DNA of 64,000 nucleotides from Ignavibacteria bacterium (GTDB lineage: Bacteria > Bacteroidota > Ignavibacteria > Tepidaquicellales > Tepidaquicellaceae), in the NCBI GenBank assembly GCA_016710985.1, contig JADJTX010000004.1, forward strand, positions 1 to 64,000, read 5' to 3'. How positions within the stretch are numbered: the first letter of the stretch is position 1; each line of letters opens with the position of its first letter. A program made the translations under genes and the position numbers. The notes under the pieces are model-generated. The model was not told the DNA's origin. It did no database searches and saw nothing but the letters and a program-made list of their open reading frames with translations. Below are positions 18,101 to 28,890 of the stretch, in pieces.

Positions 18101-21100
18101 ATTGACCTTGGAAACATAAGTCAGGATGCTATTCCAAACGGAGTATTGAATACAGAAGATTCATTAGGTAACGGAGAGCTCAGGGCGCAGGATGATATTG
18201 GAGTAGATTACTTAACTGACGCTCAGGAAAGAGTATTATACGACAGTCTGAATCCTCAGGGTCCTGATCCGGGACCTGATCCTGCATTGGATAATAATAG
18301 TTCTACCGGTCAGGTTGATTATGCAATTATAAACGGAACTCAAAATAATATTAATTTTGAAGGAGGCAGAAGACCTGATACTGAGGATCTGAACAGAACA
18401 GGAAGTATCAATAACGGGAATGACTATTTTCAATTTGAGATAAACTTAGATCCAACAAACAATCCTTATGTTGTAGGGCAGGGAAACAACGGCTGGTATC
18501 AGTATAAGGTACCTTTGTCCGAATACAAAAAAGCTTATGGCAATGCTGTTTTTACTAATATACAGTTCGCCAGAATGTGGATCACAGGAGTCAATGATAC
18601 GGTCGGAATTCAAATGTATGACATTGCCCTTACCGGAAATCAGTGGGTGAAACAAAATAAAACAGATACAACTTACAACATTACTGCAGTAAGCATAGAA
18701 GAAAATCCCCAGATATATTTGAGTCCTATTGCAGGAAACGGATTAAGACAGACCATCAGAGGTCAGAACAATGTGAATACATTGTCAAATGAACAATCAC
18801 TGTCCGTTGAAGTATTTAATCTCACCAACGGAGTCAGAAAAATTGCAAGAAAAGATTTCAGCAGCGCTCCGCTTGATCTTTTCAATTACAGATCCATGAA
18901 ATTATTTGTAAACGGTGATCCCTCATTTAATTATACAAATGAAAATATTTATGATGCCGTAATGATAGTAAGGTTTGGAAATGATTCCAATAATTATTAT
19001 GAATACCGCGCTCCTATACATCCTGATGTCAGACCCGGTCAGCCATGGGAATCGTTAAATAATGTTGAAATTGATTTTGGTGATCTTACACAGATAAAGC
19101 TAGGCAGAGAGAGCCCAAATATTCCTGTTGAAGTTGATACCATTAACGGACCACCGGGTTCTTCGTATAAAGTTTACGGTAATCCTGACCTGAAAACCAT
19201 CAAGGAAATTATTCTTGGAGTTGAAAAAAACCGGAGCGCTTTGAACGCCTCAATATCCGGAAGTGTGTGGTTTAATGAGCTGCGTCTGGTGAATGTAATT
19301 GATGATGACGGAATAGCTTTAAATGCTAATGCAAATTTTCAATTAGCAGATCTTCTGAATTTAAATTTCGCAATTTCTAGAACAGATCCTTTTTTCCATG
19401 GACTGGATACAAGGGTTGGAACCAGAAATTCAGTTTTGGCCTGGGATTTCAGTGCAACTTTAAATTTCAACCGTTTCATTAATAATTTGTTCGCATCCAT
19501 TATTTCAGAAGAATGGAATAATTTTATTACATTACCTCTTACATTCAGACACTCTGAAAACATCATCAATCCTGAATATTATCCCGGTACTGACATTCTG
19601 CTGGAAAATGCTGCTGAAGAAAGATATCAGCAGGTCCTTGCGGCTACGGGAAGTGTTGAAGCTGCTCAAAGCGCTGCGAATAATATTAATACTGAAGCTC
19701 AGACTCTTGTTGTGAGGAATAATCTTAATATCAGCAACTTACAGTTTAATTTACCCAGCAGTAATTATCTGATAAAAAATATTTTCAATCAGCTCAGATT
19801 TAATTTTAACACGGATTTTGGAGTGGCAAGAGATCTTACATATGAAATCAAAGATGATTTCAGGTATGATGGCGGTATTACATTCGGAACAAATTTCGGA
19901 TTAAGCGACTTACTAAATATTAATCTTGGAAGCTTGTTGCCTCTTGGAGAAAAATACAATTCCGCAAAGCTGTATTTCTTTTTTCCTTTCATTCCCTTAG
20001 CACCTTTGTTCACCCAGAATTTTAATGCAGCTACTACTTTTAACAGGTCAAGGAACGAATCAAAGCAAAGAAAACTGAATACTGATGATTTTACCTCAAG
20101 GGATTTTAAAGCAAGAAGAGGATTTGGCTTTGACTGGAAATTTATAGAGAACTGGATAATAGATATTAACGGTAATTATGATTTCCGTGTCGGCAGTGAT
20201 CTTACACCGTTAGAAGTTGATACGAGTCTTAATCAGAGAGAAAATAACGAGATATTCAACGACATATTTTTTAATAACGGCTTGGTTAATTTCGGTGAAG
20301 ATCTCGATTACACTCAGCAGGTTGTTATTAATCCAAGATTTAGTCTGCCTTACCTGGAAAGATTTCTTGGGATTTCCGGAAATTATTCAGTGAGATACGG
20401 CTGGGTAAATCCAAATCAAAATATAAATGTGGGTTTCGCTACGAATGTTGACAATACAATAGTTACGACTGCAAATTTTAAGCTGCAGGAAGTTTTTAAT
20501 TTGTTTGGAGGGGGAGGGGAAGAAAACAGGCTCAGAGCAAACGGAGTTGGCCGTGATTCTACAACTGAAACAGGAAATAAACAAAGCATTGCAGATATAT
20601 TTAAAATATTTAAAACCTTCATTCCCGGTGATATAAATGTGACTTATACACAAAACAATTCCGTATCAAACGGAGGAGTTACCGGTAATCCGGGATTCGG
20701 AAATTTCTGGTTTTATCCTTCTTCAAAAGCAGAGTATGGACCATCAAGAGAATATCAGATGGGATTCAGTTTGTATCCCGGTGAGAGAGCGCCAAACCTT
20801 ACGCAAATTAATGATGCTTACAGACAATCGAATGATCTGGCTTTTACAACTACCATAAATCCTCTACTTCCTGAGGCAATTTCAATGTCTCTGTCTTTTA
20901 AAACGAGATGGGGTTTTACCAATAACCTGATTTATACTTCTAATAGTGTAGGAAGTATTGGCAGTCCGACAAGTAAGACGAGTGCAATTGCTTCGGGAAA
21001 CACAATGTTTTTTGCCGGAAATATTGAAGATTTCAGTTATGAATATGATCCGGCTAATCCGACGCAAAACAGGCAAAATCTTACAAATTCATTTGAAAGT

Positions 21101-21763
21101 GACATTGGCTCTTTCCCCTTCCCAAACTGGACGCTTACATTTTCAGGGTTGGAGAAATTTCCTTTGTTTGCTCAGTTTGCAAATTCAGTTTCACTGGATA
21201 ATAGCTTTGTGTCTGAATATGCCGAAAGTAAACTAATTGATATTAACGGACTTGATATTCCAAATTCTCAGGTTGTTACTCAGGCTTTCAGCCCGCTGAT
21301 CGGTTTAAATTTTAATTTTAAAGAAGTGCTTGGAGGAAATCTTTCTTCTACATTCAGGATCAATTCCGGTGTTAGTTACAATCTGAATCCGATAGGAGCG
21401 AATATTCAGACCTTGAATACTAATGAGTGGAGCATAAATGCAAATTTTTCAAAATCCGGTTTTAATCTTCCTTTGTTCGGACTTTCACTATCAAACGATA
21501 TTTCATTTGCCTTAACTTTATCGAAGCTGACCAACGAACCTATTAATTATGAATACGGAACTTCGGGAACCGGTACAAAAGTATCGGGGAACGGCTCATC
21601 CGTAACTACAATAAATCCGTCCATTCAGTATTCACTTAGTTCAAAAGTATCTATGCAGCTTTTTTACAGATACATAAATACGCAGCCGACAGGTACTACA
21701 GTGACCACTGTTCCGAGGACTTCAAAAGAGGGCGGATTAAATATCAGAATTGCTATTCAGTAG
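15162..21763 (+). CDS. sprA: SprA, T9SS outer-membrane translocon (one frameshift)
   Basis: SprA forms the very large outer-membrane barrel through which type IX cargo leaves the periplasm. The reconstructed product is about 2,200 residues, in the usual range for the family. It has a signal peptide (hydrophobic stretch ending VSFSQ), long beta-rich repeats and the characteristic AYIDDMEG segment near residue 830, a landmark of SprA. One base is missing in the GGG at 18067-18069; restoring it joins 15162-18089 to 18146-21763 in frame. The start used is TTG 15162; another TTG at 15189 is possible. Its presence explains the T9SS sorting domains at 8320-9944 and 55094-57311. Confidence 0.9.
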
Positions 21764-21766
21764 AAA

Positions 21767-22797
21767 TCATTCTGTATCAGCTTTTATTTCACCGGAAATC
21801 AATTTGCTTTTTATAAGATCCAGTTTTTCTTTTACATCTGCCGGAATCAAATTTTTATTATTATCATCATAGACATAACCGACTCCATTATCCTTTAGTC
21901 CGTAGGTTTTGATCCCGCCGGTAAATTTATTATCCTTAAAATCCTTAATCGTCAGAAATACAGCTTCATTCACCTGCTTTACCATGCTTGATAATACAAA
22001 ACCCGGAGCTTCTTTCTGCTGATCCATATCAACTCCGATTGCAAATTTATTTTTTTCTCTTGCAGCTTCAAACAATCCAAGACCTGATAGTCCGGATGCA
22101 TGATAAATTATATCAGCGCCATTGGTGAACTGGCTTAATGCAATCTCTTTTGCTTTTCCCGGATTTTTAAATCCTTCCGGTGAGACACTTACGTAGGCAG
22201 ACAATACCCTGCAGTCAGGGTTAATATAGTTTACTCCCTGCTTATATCCGGTTTCAAATTTTTTTATCAAGGAAGATTCCATGCCGCCTATAAAACCGAC
22301 TTTGTTTGTTTTAGTGACTAATGCTGACAAAGCCCCGACTAGAAAAGAGCCTTCTTCTTCTTTAAATTCCACGGCTTCAACATTAACGGGAATTGTCTTT
22401 GCCGGATCAACGGAATAATCAATACAGGCGAACTTTTTATCCGGGAATTCTTTGCGATGTTATTTATGTCATCTGTAAAAATGAATCCGACTCCGAATAT
22501 CAAACCTATATCTTTTCTGCTTGCAAGTTTTCTCAATGAAGATTCCCTGTCAGCTCCGTCACCCGGATCTATGGCTTCAAAGTCAACGCCGAGTTTATTT
22601 TTTGCCTCTTCCAGTCCTTCATAAGCAGCATCATTAAATGACTTATCACCTCTACCTCCGATATCGAAGACCAAACCTACTTTTAACGGCAGTATCTTTT
22701 CATCCGGAACTGTTTGTGTTTCTTTTTTTCCGCATGAAGAGAAAAGGCTCAGAATCAGGATCATAAAAATGAAAATTGAAGTATTATTCTTTTGCAT
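21767..22797 (-). CDS. BMP/PnrA-family nucleoside-binding lipoprotein (one frameshift)
   Basis: A lipoprotein signal peptide (lipobox LFSSCG) precedes a BMP-family periplasmic-binding fold with the hallmark GLVFDIGGRGDKSFN near residue 40 and ADIIYHASG in the second lobe. Family members bind purine or other nucleosides for ABC import. The frame shifts by one base near 22445 between 22339-22797 and 21767-22372; restored length is about 343 residues. It ends 3 bases from the convergent sprA stop. It follows cdd and tdk on the same strand, so nucleoside specificity is a good inference. No ABC ATPase or permease is adjacent. Confidence 0.85.
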
Positions 22798-22847
22798 AAA
22801 GTATTTTGTTTTGTAAAATTTAGTTAAACGCTGATTCAGAAGTGCAG

Positions 22848-23439
22848 TTAACTCACTTCCTTAAAAGATTCGGAATGGACAATATGATGCAGACGGCACC
22901 TTGCCTCATAGTGGTTTATTGCTCCTACAAGTATTTGTTCATTATTCTCAGAATTCCTCTGAGTCCTGTTAGCAGGGCTCCGCAAACTACACAGACAGCA
23001 TGAGTCTTGGAATATATTCAGCTATAGCTAAGAGCTGAGGAATCGGCTCAAACGGTAGTGCACGGTAATCCTGATCCAGACCTGCAACAATTACTCTCTT
23101 TCCTGAATCAGCTAGATTCTGACAAATGCCGATGAGGTTATTATCAAAAAACTGAGCTTCATCTATTCCGATCACTTCAACGTCGAAACTTTTTTCAAGG
23201 ATTTCATCTGCATCTTCAACCACAACCGAAGGGTATGATTGTTCATTGTGTGATACGATCTCAAATTCACTGTACCTGTTGTCAATTTTTGGTTTGAAAA
23301 CTTTTACCCTCTGCTTTGCAATTTCGGCACGGCGGATCCGTCGTATCAGCTCTTCAGTTTTGCCGGAAAACATACTTCCGCAGATGACCTCAATATGCCC
23401 TGTTTTCTTATGTGTTCTTATCTGTAAGTTTTCATTCAT
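22848..23439 (-). CDS. tdk: Thymidine kinase (two frameshifts near C-terminus)
   Basis: Phosphorylates thymidine to dTMP in the salvage pathway. The P-loop GSMFSGKT (residues 21-28) and DEAQFF (from Asp93) identify a class II thymidine kinase. The intact frame stops at 22987 after 150 residues. With base changes near 23005 and 22965 it continues through the zinc-binding CVVC and CRLHH segments and the lasso sequence to a TAA at 22848, giving about 197 residues, the normal family length. It lies between cdd and the nucleoside-binding lipoprotein, 50 bases from the latter. Confidence 0.93.
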
Positions 23440-23542
23440 TATTAATATTTATTTTAACTCATTAAAAAAATAAAAAAGCTCAGGAGATATTTCACAAAAA
23501 ACAATGTCTTGAAAAAATTACCGGTCACCATCTAAAAAGCCA

Positions 23543-23947
23543 TCATTCCTGAATCAAAGACCTTTTGTCAAAAGCTCCCGGAAGCAGATCAATAAGCTTT
23601 GTTATTATAAAATCTTTTTTTGATTTTACTATTATAACGTCAAGGTCTTTTCCGAATTCATACATGAATTGTCTGCATGCGCCGCACGGATAAATATATT
23701 CATTCCTGCTTGAAGATATGGCAACTGCCCGGAATTTTCTTTCTCCTTCTGAAACAGCTTTTGAGAATGCAACCCGCTCGGCACAAATGCTGAGAGAGTA
23801 AGAAGCATTTTCAACATTGGTGCCTGTATAAATGTTGTTTCTTGACGAAAGTAAAGCGGCTCCGACTGAAAATTCTGAATACGGTGAGTATGAAAATTTT
23901 TTTGCTTTAATAGAATGCTCTATCAGCTTTAAGTAATCAGGATGCAA
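23543..23947 (-). CDS. cdd: Cytidine deaminase
   Basis: Converts cytidine and deoxycytidine to uridine and deoxyuridine. Its 134 residues match the small homotetrameric class. The zinc site is visible: Cys55-Ala-Glu57 (CAER, catalytic Glu57) and PCGAC with Cys88 and Cys91. It is the first gene of a minus-strand run cdd-tdk-BMP lipoprotein, with a 103-base gap to tdk, forming a compact pyrimidine salvage set. It is divergent from the GT9 gene at 24030. Confidence 0.95.
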   Translation of the reverse strand: MHPDYLKLIEHSIKAKKFSYSPYSEFSVGAALLSSRNNIYTGTNVENASYSLSICAERVAFSKAVSEGERKFRAVAISSSRNEYIYPCGACRQFMYEFGKDLDVIIVKSKKDFIITKLIDLLPGAFDKRSLIQE

Positions 23948-24029
23948 TTTAATTAAAATCTTATTATTGATAATATATTCATTTCTAAGTATATTAGAAA
24001 TAAATTTATTCTTCAGTATTTAAGTATTA

Positions 24030-25208
24030 ATGAAGAGAAGAGCGATCTTCCGCGTTTTAGATAAATATATTGGGATACCTGTCATTATTCTTTTATCAAT
24101 ACTTACAAAAAAGAAAAGACGTCTTCCGATTGAAAATATTAAAAAGATTCTGATTATCAAGCTTGCAGCGATAGGGGATTCCATTCTTTTAATTCCAACA
24201 CTAAGAACATTAAAGAATACATTCCCGAATGCAGAATTCACTTTTGTATGTTCGCAGATCAATTATTCGGTCATTAAAAAGATTCCTTATGTTGACAAAA
24301 TAATTGACTGTAATGTACATGCATTTCTAAGAAATCCGTTTTTATTTTTTAAATTCATTTCAGAGTTAAGGAAGGAGAAATATCAGCTTGTCATAGATGT
24401 CGGGCAGTGGGAAAGAATAAATGCAATAATGACAATCCTTTCAAAAGCTGATTATACAATTGGCTTCCGGACAAAAGGTCAGCATAAACATTTCGGGTAT
24501 GACAGTGTGGTCCCCCATTTGAGAAACAAACACGAACTTGAAAATTTCCTTGATTTACTTTCTCCAATAGGAATTAATATTACTGAAGAGGATAAAAAAT
24601 TAGAATATTTTTTAACGAAAGAAGATTATAATTTTGCAGATAGCTTTTGGCATGAGCACGGACTTGAAGGCAAAATTGTAATATGCCTTCATCCCGGCTG
24701 CGGTGAAAACGGAAGACCCAGAGAGTGGGAAGTTATTAATTACATCGATCTAGGAAAAAGACTTGTAGAATATGATAAAGAAATCAGGATACTGATTACC
24801 GGTGCTACTCATGAAGAAGAACGTTGCCGTGAAATTGAAAAGGGAATCGGTAAAAATGTGATAAATACTGCAGGACAGTTTCCTCTGGATAATGTGGTTG
24901 CACTGGTTCAAAAAGCAAAACTCATAGTCTGCAGTAACACCGGAATGCTGCATATAGCATCATGTGTAGGAACAAAAACAATGGGTTTGCACGGACCGAC
25001 TAATCCTGCAAAGTGGGGTTCATACAGCAAAAACGCAGTTTTAATTCAAAGTGATAAATTTTGCAGCCCATGCCTGTATCTTGGTCATGATTATGGATGT
25101 CAGGTGCCTCAGTGCATGGCGCATATTTCAGTAGATGATGTTTTTATTTACATAAGAAAATCTTTAAACCCTGAGCTTTTTCAAATTTTAGACTTTTCAA
25201 CAAATTAA
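24030..25208 (+). CDS. GT9-family glycosyltransferase (heptosyltransferase-like)
   Basis: A 392-residue member of the ADP-heptose:LPS heptosyltransferase family (GT9), which adds sugars to the lipopolysaccharide core at the inner face of the membrane. Typical features are the N-terminal IKLAAIGDSIL segment (about residues 42-52), the HPGCGENGRPREW segment near residue 232, and C-terminal CSNTGMLHIA and GPTNPAKWG. A cysteine cluster near the C-terminus (CSPC, then two further Cys) recalls a metal site. The true substrate cannot be told. It is followed 31 bases later by the dehydrogenase gene on the same strand. Confidence 0.85.
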   Translation: MKRRAIFRVLDKYIGIPVIILLSILTKKKRRLPIENIKKILIIKLAAIGDSILLIPTLRTLKNTFPNAEFTFVCSQINYSVIKKIPYVDKIIDCNVHAFLRNPFLFFKFISELRKEKYQLVIDVGQWERINAIMTILSKADYTIGFRTKGQHKHFGYDSVVPHLRNKHELENFLDLLSPIGINITEEDKKLEYFLTKEDYNFADSFWHEHGLEGKIVICLHPGCGENGRPREWEVINYIDLGKRLVEYDKEIRILITGATHEEERCREIEKGIGKNVINTAGQFPLDNVVALVQKAKLIVCSNTGMLHIASCVGTKTMGLHGPTNPAKWGSYSKNAVLIQSDKFCSPCLYLGHDYGCQVPQCMAHISVDDVFIYIRKSLNPELFQILDFSTN

Positions 25209-25239
25209 TTCAGAAATTAAAACTTAAATAATAATTATT

Positions 25240-26361
25240 ATGGCTAAAACAGGTTTTCCAACATTTGATTTAATTGAATCTTACGGACATGAGCAGGTTG
25301 TTTATTGTTCGAATAAAGAATTAGGATTAAAAGCAATTATCGGCATTCATAATACAACTTTAGGTCCGGCGCTTGGAGGAACAAGAATGTGGAATTATGC
25401 AAGTGACGATGAAGCACTAATCGATGTATTGAGATTGTCGAGAGGAATGACGTATAAAGCAGCAGTTGCCGGATTAAACCTCGGTGGCGGCAAAGCTGTG
25501 ATCATTGGGGATTCGCGGACGCAGAAGACGGAAGGATTATTCAGGGCTTTCGGAAGATTTGTAGAAGGACTTTCGGGAAGATATATAACAGCTGAAGATG
25601 TCGGTACCAGCATAAAAGATATGGAATACATTATGATGGAAACCAGGCATGTTACCGGAGTTCCGATTGAAGTCGGAGGAAGCGGGGATCCTTCTCCCGT
25701 GACTGCATACGGTACATATGTCGGAATTAAAGCATGCGTGAATGATGTATTCGGAAGTGATTCACTTAAAGGTAAGAAAGTTATTGTTCAGGGTGCAGGC
25801 GGTAATGTAGGAAAACATTTGTGTAAATATTTGTTCGATGAAGGAGCTGTATTGTTAGTGAATGATATTTATGAGGAAAAACTTAAGCCTCTTGTTGAAA
25901 AATTTAAAGCAAAAATAATTACTGATGATGAAGTCTTCACTACAGAAGCTGATGTGTTATCTCCTGCAGCTCTTGGAGGTATAATCAATGATGAGACTAT
26001 CCCGAAACTTAAAATTAAGATCATTGCAGGTGCAGCAAACAATCAGCTTGGTGAAGAGGAGAAACACGGGAAGATGCTTAAGGATAAAGGAATATTGTAT
26101 GCTCCGGACTATGTAATAAATGCAGGCGGACTGATCAATGTTTATAATGAACTTGAAGGATATAACAGGGAAAGGGCATTGAAACAGGCATCAGGTATAT
26201 ATGACATATTAAAACAAATAATTGAAATTTCAAAAAAAGAGAACATTCCTACAGAAAATGCATCAAGAAAAATAGCCGAAGAAAGAATTAATGCCATCTC
26301 CAGTGCAAAAAGGATAAGAATTTACAGGGACAGGAATCTATTTAAATCAAGGAATCAATAG
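25240..26361 (+). CDS. Leucine dehydrogenase-type Glu/Leu/Phe/Val dehydrogenase
   Basis: Oxidatively deaminates a branched-chain amino acid to its 2-oxo acid with NAD+. The catalytic region shows GPALGGTRMW (about residues 45-54) and GLNLGGGKAV with the active-site Lys. The Rossmann domain shows GAGGNVGKH (about residues 187-195). Its 373 residues and GGTRMW pattern match leucine dehydrogenases better than glutamate dehydrogenases, which are longer. Leucine against valine or phenylalanine preference is inferred only from overall resemblance. A 52-aa membrane protein follows closely. Confidence 0.85.
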   Translation: MAKTGFPTFDLIESYGHEQVVYCSNKELGLKAIIGIHNTTLGPALGGTRMWNYASDDEALIDVLRLSRGMTYKAAVAGLNLGGGKAVIIGDSRTQKTEGLFRAFGRFVEGLSGRYITAEDVGTSIKDMEYIMMETRHVTGVPIEVGGSGDPSPVTAYGTYVGIKACVNDVFGSDSLKGKKVIVQGAGGNVGKHLCKYLFDEGAVLLVNDIYEEKLKPLVEKFKAKIITDDEVFTTEADVLSPAALGGIINDETIPKLKIKIIAGAANNQLGEEEKHGKMLKDKGILYAPDYVINAGGLINVYNELEGYNRERALKQASGIYDILKQIIEISKKENIPTENASRKIAEERINAISSAKRIRIYRDRNLFKSRNQ

Positions 26362-26382
26362 TATTAAAAAATTAATTAAATT

Positions 26383-26541
26383 ATGGAAACTGCAATCTGG
26401 ATAATTGCAATCTTCGCTGTGATAATTGTGGTTATTATTTATGTTATAACTTCAGTAGGCAAATACAGTAATTCGTTCATCGGTAAATACTTTCATGACA
26501 AGGATGAAGTTAAAAATAAATCAGATAAAGAGAAATTATAA
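26383..26541 (+). CDS. Small single-pass membrane protein (52 aa)
   Basis: A short intact frame 21 bases after the dehydrogenase. It has one long hydrophobic helix (residues 4-26, Ile/Val/Ala-rich) and a charged, Lys/Asp-rich cytoplasmic tail. There is no lipobox and no known motif. It ends 8 bases before the convergent GT9 gene at 26550. The position suggests co-transcription with the dehydrogenase, but a role cannot be assigned. Confidence 0.5.
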   Translation: METAIWIIAIFAVIIVVIIYVITSVGKYSNSFIGKYFHDKDEVKNKSDKEKL

Positions 26542-26549
26542 AGTTACGG

Positions 26550-27722
26550 TTAGTTGGTATTCTCAATTATTGGTTTTACCAAAGCGAATTTCTTTACAAG
26601 CTCAGTGATCTTTTTTATATCAATCAACTTTATGCATTCAAGATCATAGGGACATTTTTTATTCCAGCAAGGGGCACAAAACAACCCTTCTGGAATTAAT
26701 TTTTCACCTCTGTCATATAGGTCAATTTCACTCCAGCAGGACAGACCGAACCAGGCTATGACATATTTTTTTAATGCAATTGCTAAATGCATCCCAAAGC
26801 TGTCTCCGGATATGACAACATCGCATATGCTCATAAAACATGCTCCGTTACGGATACCTGAATTTGTAGGTGTATAGATGATATTCTTCTGAATGTCTTT
26901 CGAGACGTTTTCATAAATTTTCAGATTCCTTTCAGTATCTTCGTTCCCTCCGAGAAGCAGAAGTTTGAAATCATCATAATTCCCAAGATTGTTTATCAGT
27001 TCAATGTGCTGCTCAACTGTCATTTTCTTGTTAGGAAACAAATTTGAACAGCCGGTATTAAAGCCTACATATATTTTTTTCCTGTCATATTTGATCTGCT
27101 CCTTATAATTCTCAATAAACTCATTTTCAGCTTCCGTAAAATTAAAAACATATTCACTTCTGTTATAAGCTAATGCAAATGTCTCATGTATTATTTCACT
27201 TCCTGATTTTTCGTTTATCCGGAATTTCAATTCATCATCAATACCCATTCTGTAATTGTATATTGCTTCCTTGTTAGCCGGAATTATTTTACCGTCAGCA
27301 TTCAGCAGAAATCCATATTTTTCTTTTGCATTAACTTCATTAGCAAAAGCGCATGCATACAGTGATTTATCTGAATTCAGAAGAACATCAAATTCAATGT
27401 TTCGGAGTACCATCCTTTGTTCATCATCCCAGATATAGATATGATCAATGAACGGATTATTAATCAATATAGGTTTTGCGCTCTTCATTGTTATCCAGTA
27501 AATTGTACTCTCCGGGTATTTGTTTTTTAGTGCAGGAAGTATTGATGTGTTAAGCAAAACGTTGCCAAGGGCATCAAGGGAAATGATCAATATTTTTTTC
27601 CCTGTTCTCGTTTCACTGCTTTCTATCTGACAGCCGTTTTCAAGACAGTTCTTATATGAGTTACATGGCTTATATCCTGAGAATTTTTTACAGCCCGGTA
27701 ATTTAAGATCTTCAAAATTCAT
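26550..27722 (-). CDS. GT9-family glycosyltransferase with Cys-rich N-terminus
   Basis: A 390-residue GT9 protein: ISLDALGNVLLNT near residue 47, FNTGCSNLFPNK near 232, and VISGDSFGMHLA near 316. Unlike the gene at 24030 it starts with a cysteine cluster (four Cys within residues 11-31) and has a second cluster near the C-terminus (CAPC, then C and C), so a metal or Fe-S site is possible. It would act in surface glycan or LPS synthesis. It lies 13 bases downstream of the deoxynucleoside kinase on the same strand. Confidence 0.8.
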   Translation of the reverse strand: MNFEDLKLPGCKKFSGYKPCNSYKNCLENGCQIESSETRTGKKILIISLDALGNVLLNTSILPALKNKYPESTIYWITMKSAKPILINNPFIDHIYIWDDEQRMVLRNIEFDVLLNSDKSLYACAFANEVNAKEKYGFLLNADGKIIPANKEAIYNYRMGIDDELKFRINEKSGSEIIHETFALAYNRSEYVFNFTEAENEFIENYKEQIKYDRKKIYVGFNTGCSNLFPNKKMTVEQHIELINNLGNYDDFKLLLLGGNEDTERNLKIYENVSKDIQKNIIYTPTNSGIRNGACFMSICDVVISGDSFGMHLAIALKKYVIAWFGLSCWSEIDLYDRGEKLIPEGLFCAPCWNKKCPYDLECIKLIDIKKITELVKKFALVKPIIENTN

Positions 27723-27735
27723 AATCTGTTGTGTT

Positions 27736-28353
27736 CTATAAATTATCCTCTATCAGCTTTGCTATCTTAATAAAATCTTTTTTACTGTTAACGAAATCAA
27801 GTTCTTCATTTTCTATGATCAGGCATTTTCCCAGATCATAATTCATTATCCATTCCTCATAGCTTGAGTTTAACAGCTCAAGATAACCGGTATCAATGTT
27901 TTTCTCAAAGTCCCTTCCCCGAAGCTTGATCTGCTTAACAAGCTTCGGAAGACCTGAACGCAGGTAAATAAGCAGATCAGGAGGCTGAAGGAAATGTGAC
28001 ATTTCTTTAAAAAGTTTTCTGTAATTATCATAATCTCTTTTCTTCATTTTGCCTAATTTGTAAAGATTACGGGCAAAGATCTCAGCATCTTCATATATGC
28101 TTCTGTCCTGTATCACGGATTTTTTTTTGTTCAGTATTTCTTTATGAGTTTTGAATCTGTGGGACAAAAAATAAACCTGAAGATTAAATGACCATCTGTC
28201 CATGTCTTTGTAAAAATCCTTCAGATACGGATTGTCGTTTACTTTCTCGTAGTATGGCTTCCAGTTGAATTCTTTGGATATCAGGCCGGTAAGGGAAGAT
28301 TTACCTGAGCCGATATTTCCGGCAATGGAAACAAAAACTTTTTTATCTTTCAT
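27736..28353 (-). CDS. Deoxynucleoside kinase (dNK family)
   Basis: Phosphorylates deoxyadenosine, deoxyguanosine or deoxycytidine. The P-loop GNIGSGKSS (residues 12-20), the QDRSIYED segment near residue 82 (the DRS motif) and the lid region KLRGRDF near residue 149 identify the family. Its 205 residues are normal. Together with tdk, cdd and the BMP lipoprotein it makes a salvage set within 6 kb. Base preference cannot be read off. It is separated from rplS by a terminator. Confidence 0.85.
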   Translation of the reverse strand: MKDKKVFVSIAGNIGSGKSSLTGLISKEFNWKPYYEKVNDNPYLKDFYKDMDRWSFNLQVYFLSHRFKTHKEILNKKKSVIQDRSIYEDAEIFARNLYKLGKMKKRDYDNYRKLFKEMSHFLQPPDLLIYLRSGLPKLVKQIKLRGRDFEKNIDTGYLELLNSSYEEWIMNYDLGKCLIIENEELDFVNSKKDFIKIAKLIEDNL

Positions 28354-28365
28354 TGATTTATAAAA

Positions 28366-28393
28366 AAACCGTCAATTAAGTTGTTGACGGTTT
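28366..28393 (-). terminator. Terminator of the rplS operon
   Basis: On the minus strand AAACCGTCAA pairs with TTGACGGTTT and runs into seven Ts. It sits 29 bases after the rplS stop and just before the deoxynucleoside kinase start, so it closes the ffh-to-rplS operon. Confidence 0.85.
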
Positions 28394-28421
28394 AAAATTT
28401 ATTTATGCGGATGGATCCCTG

Positions 28422-28866
28422 TTATGAAACCAGTTCTTCTTTCACAGCTGCAGTCTCTGTTATGCCATTAGTGCTTTTTACATCTTTATCACTGATGATA
28501 GGGTTAATTTTTGCTGCTTTTTTCTTTTCTTTGATCTTGGTCGCTGCTTTTCCGGTCAGGCCTCTAAGGTAATAAAGTTTTGCCCTTCGCACGCTTCCTT
28601 CTTTTATGATCTCTATTTTTTGCAATACGTGGTGAATTAATAGGGAATATTCTTTCGACGCCTACTCCGTTTGAAATTTTTCTTACTCTGAAAGTTTTGC
28701 TTATCCCTCCTCCTTTTATTCCCATTACTATGCCTTTAAAAATCTGAACTCTTTCTTTATCACCTTCTATTACGTTTACGGAAACTCCAATTGTATCTCC
28801 AACGTGAAAATCAGGTATATCACTCCTTAGCTGCCCTGCTGTTACTAAATTTATTATTTTATCCAT
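28422..28866 (-). CDS. rplS: Ribosomal protein L19 (one frameshift)
   Basis: L19 sits at the 30S-50S interface. The N-terminal part (28564-28866) has the expected GDTIGVSV and IFPINSPRI segments; the C-terminal part (SVRRAKLYYLRG) is in another frame at 28422-28625. One extra A in a run of six (28616-28621 on the plus strand) accounts for the break. Since L19 is normally essential, a sequencing indel is far more likely than a real mutation. A lysine-rich C-terminal extension of about 35 residues follows the core. A good AAGGAG site precedes the ATG. Confidence 0.95.
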
Positions 28867-28890
28867 GATGATTTCTCCTTATCGGTCTGT

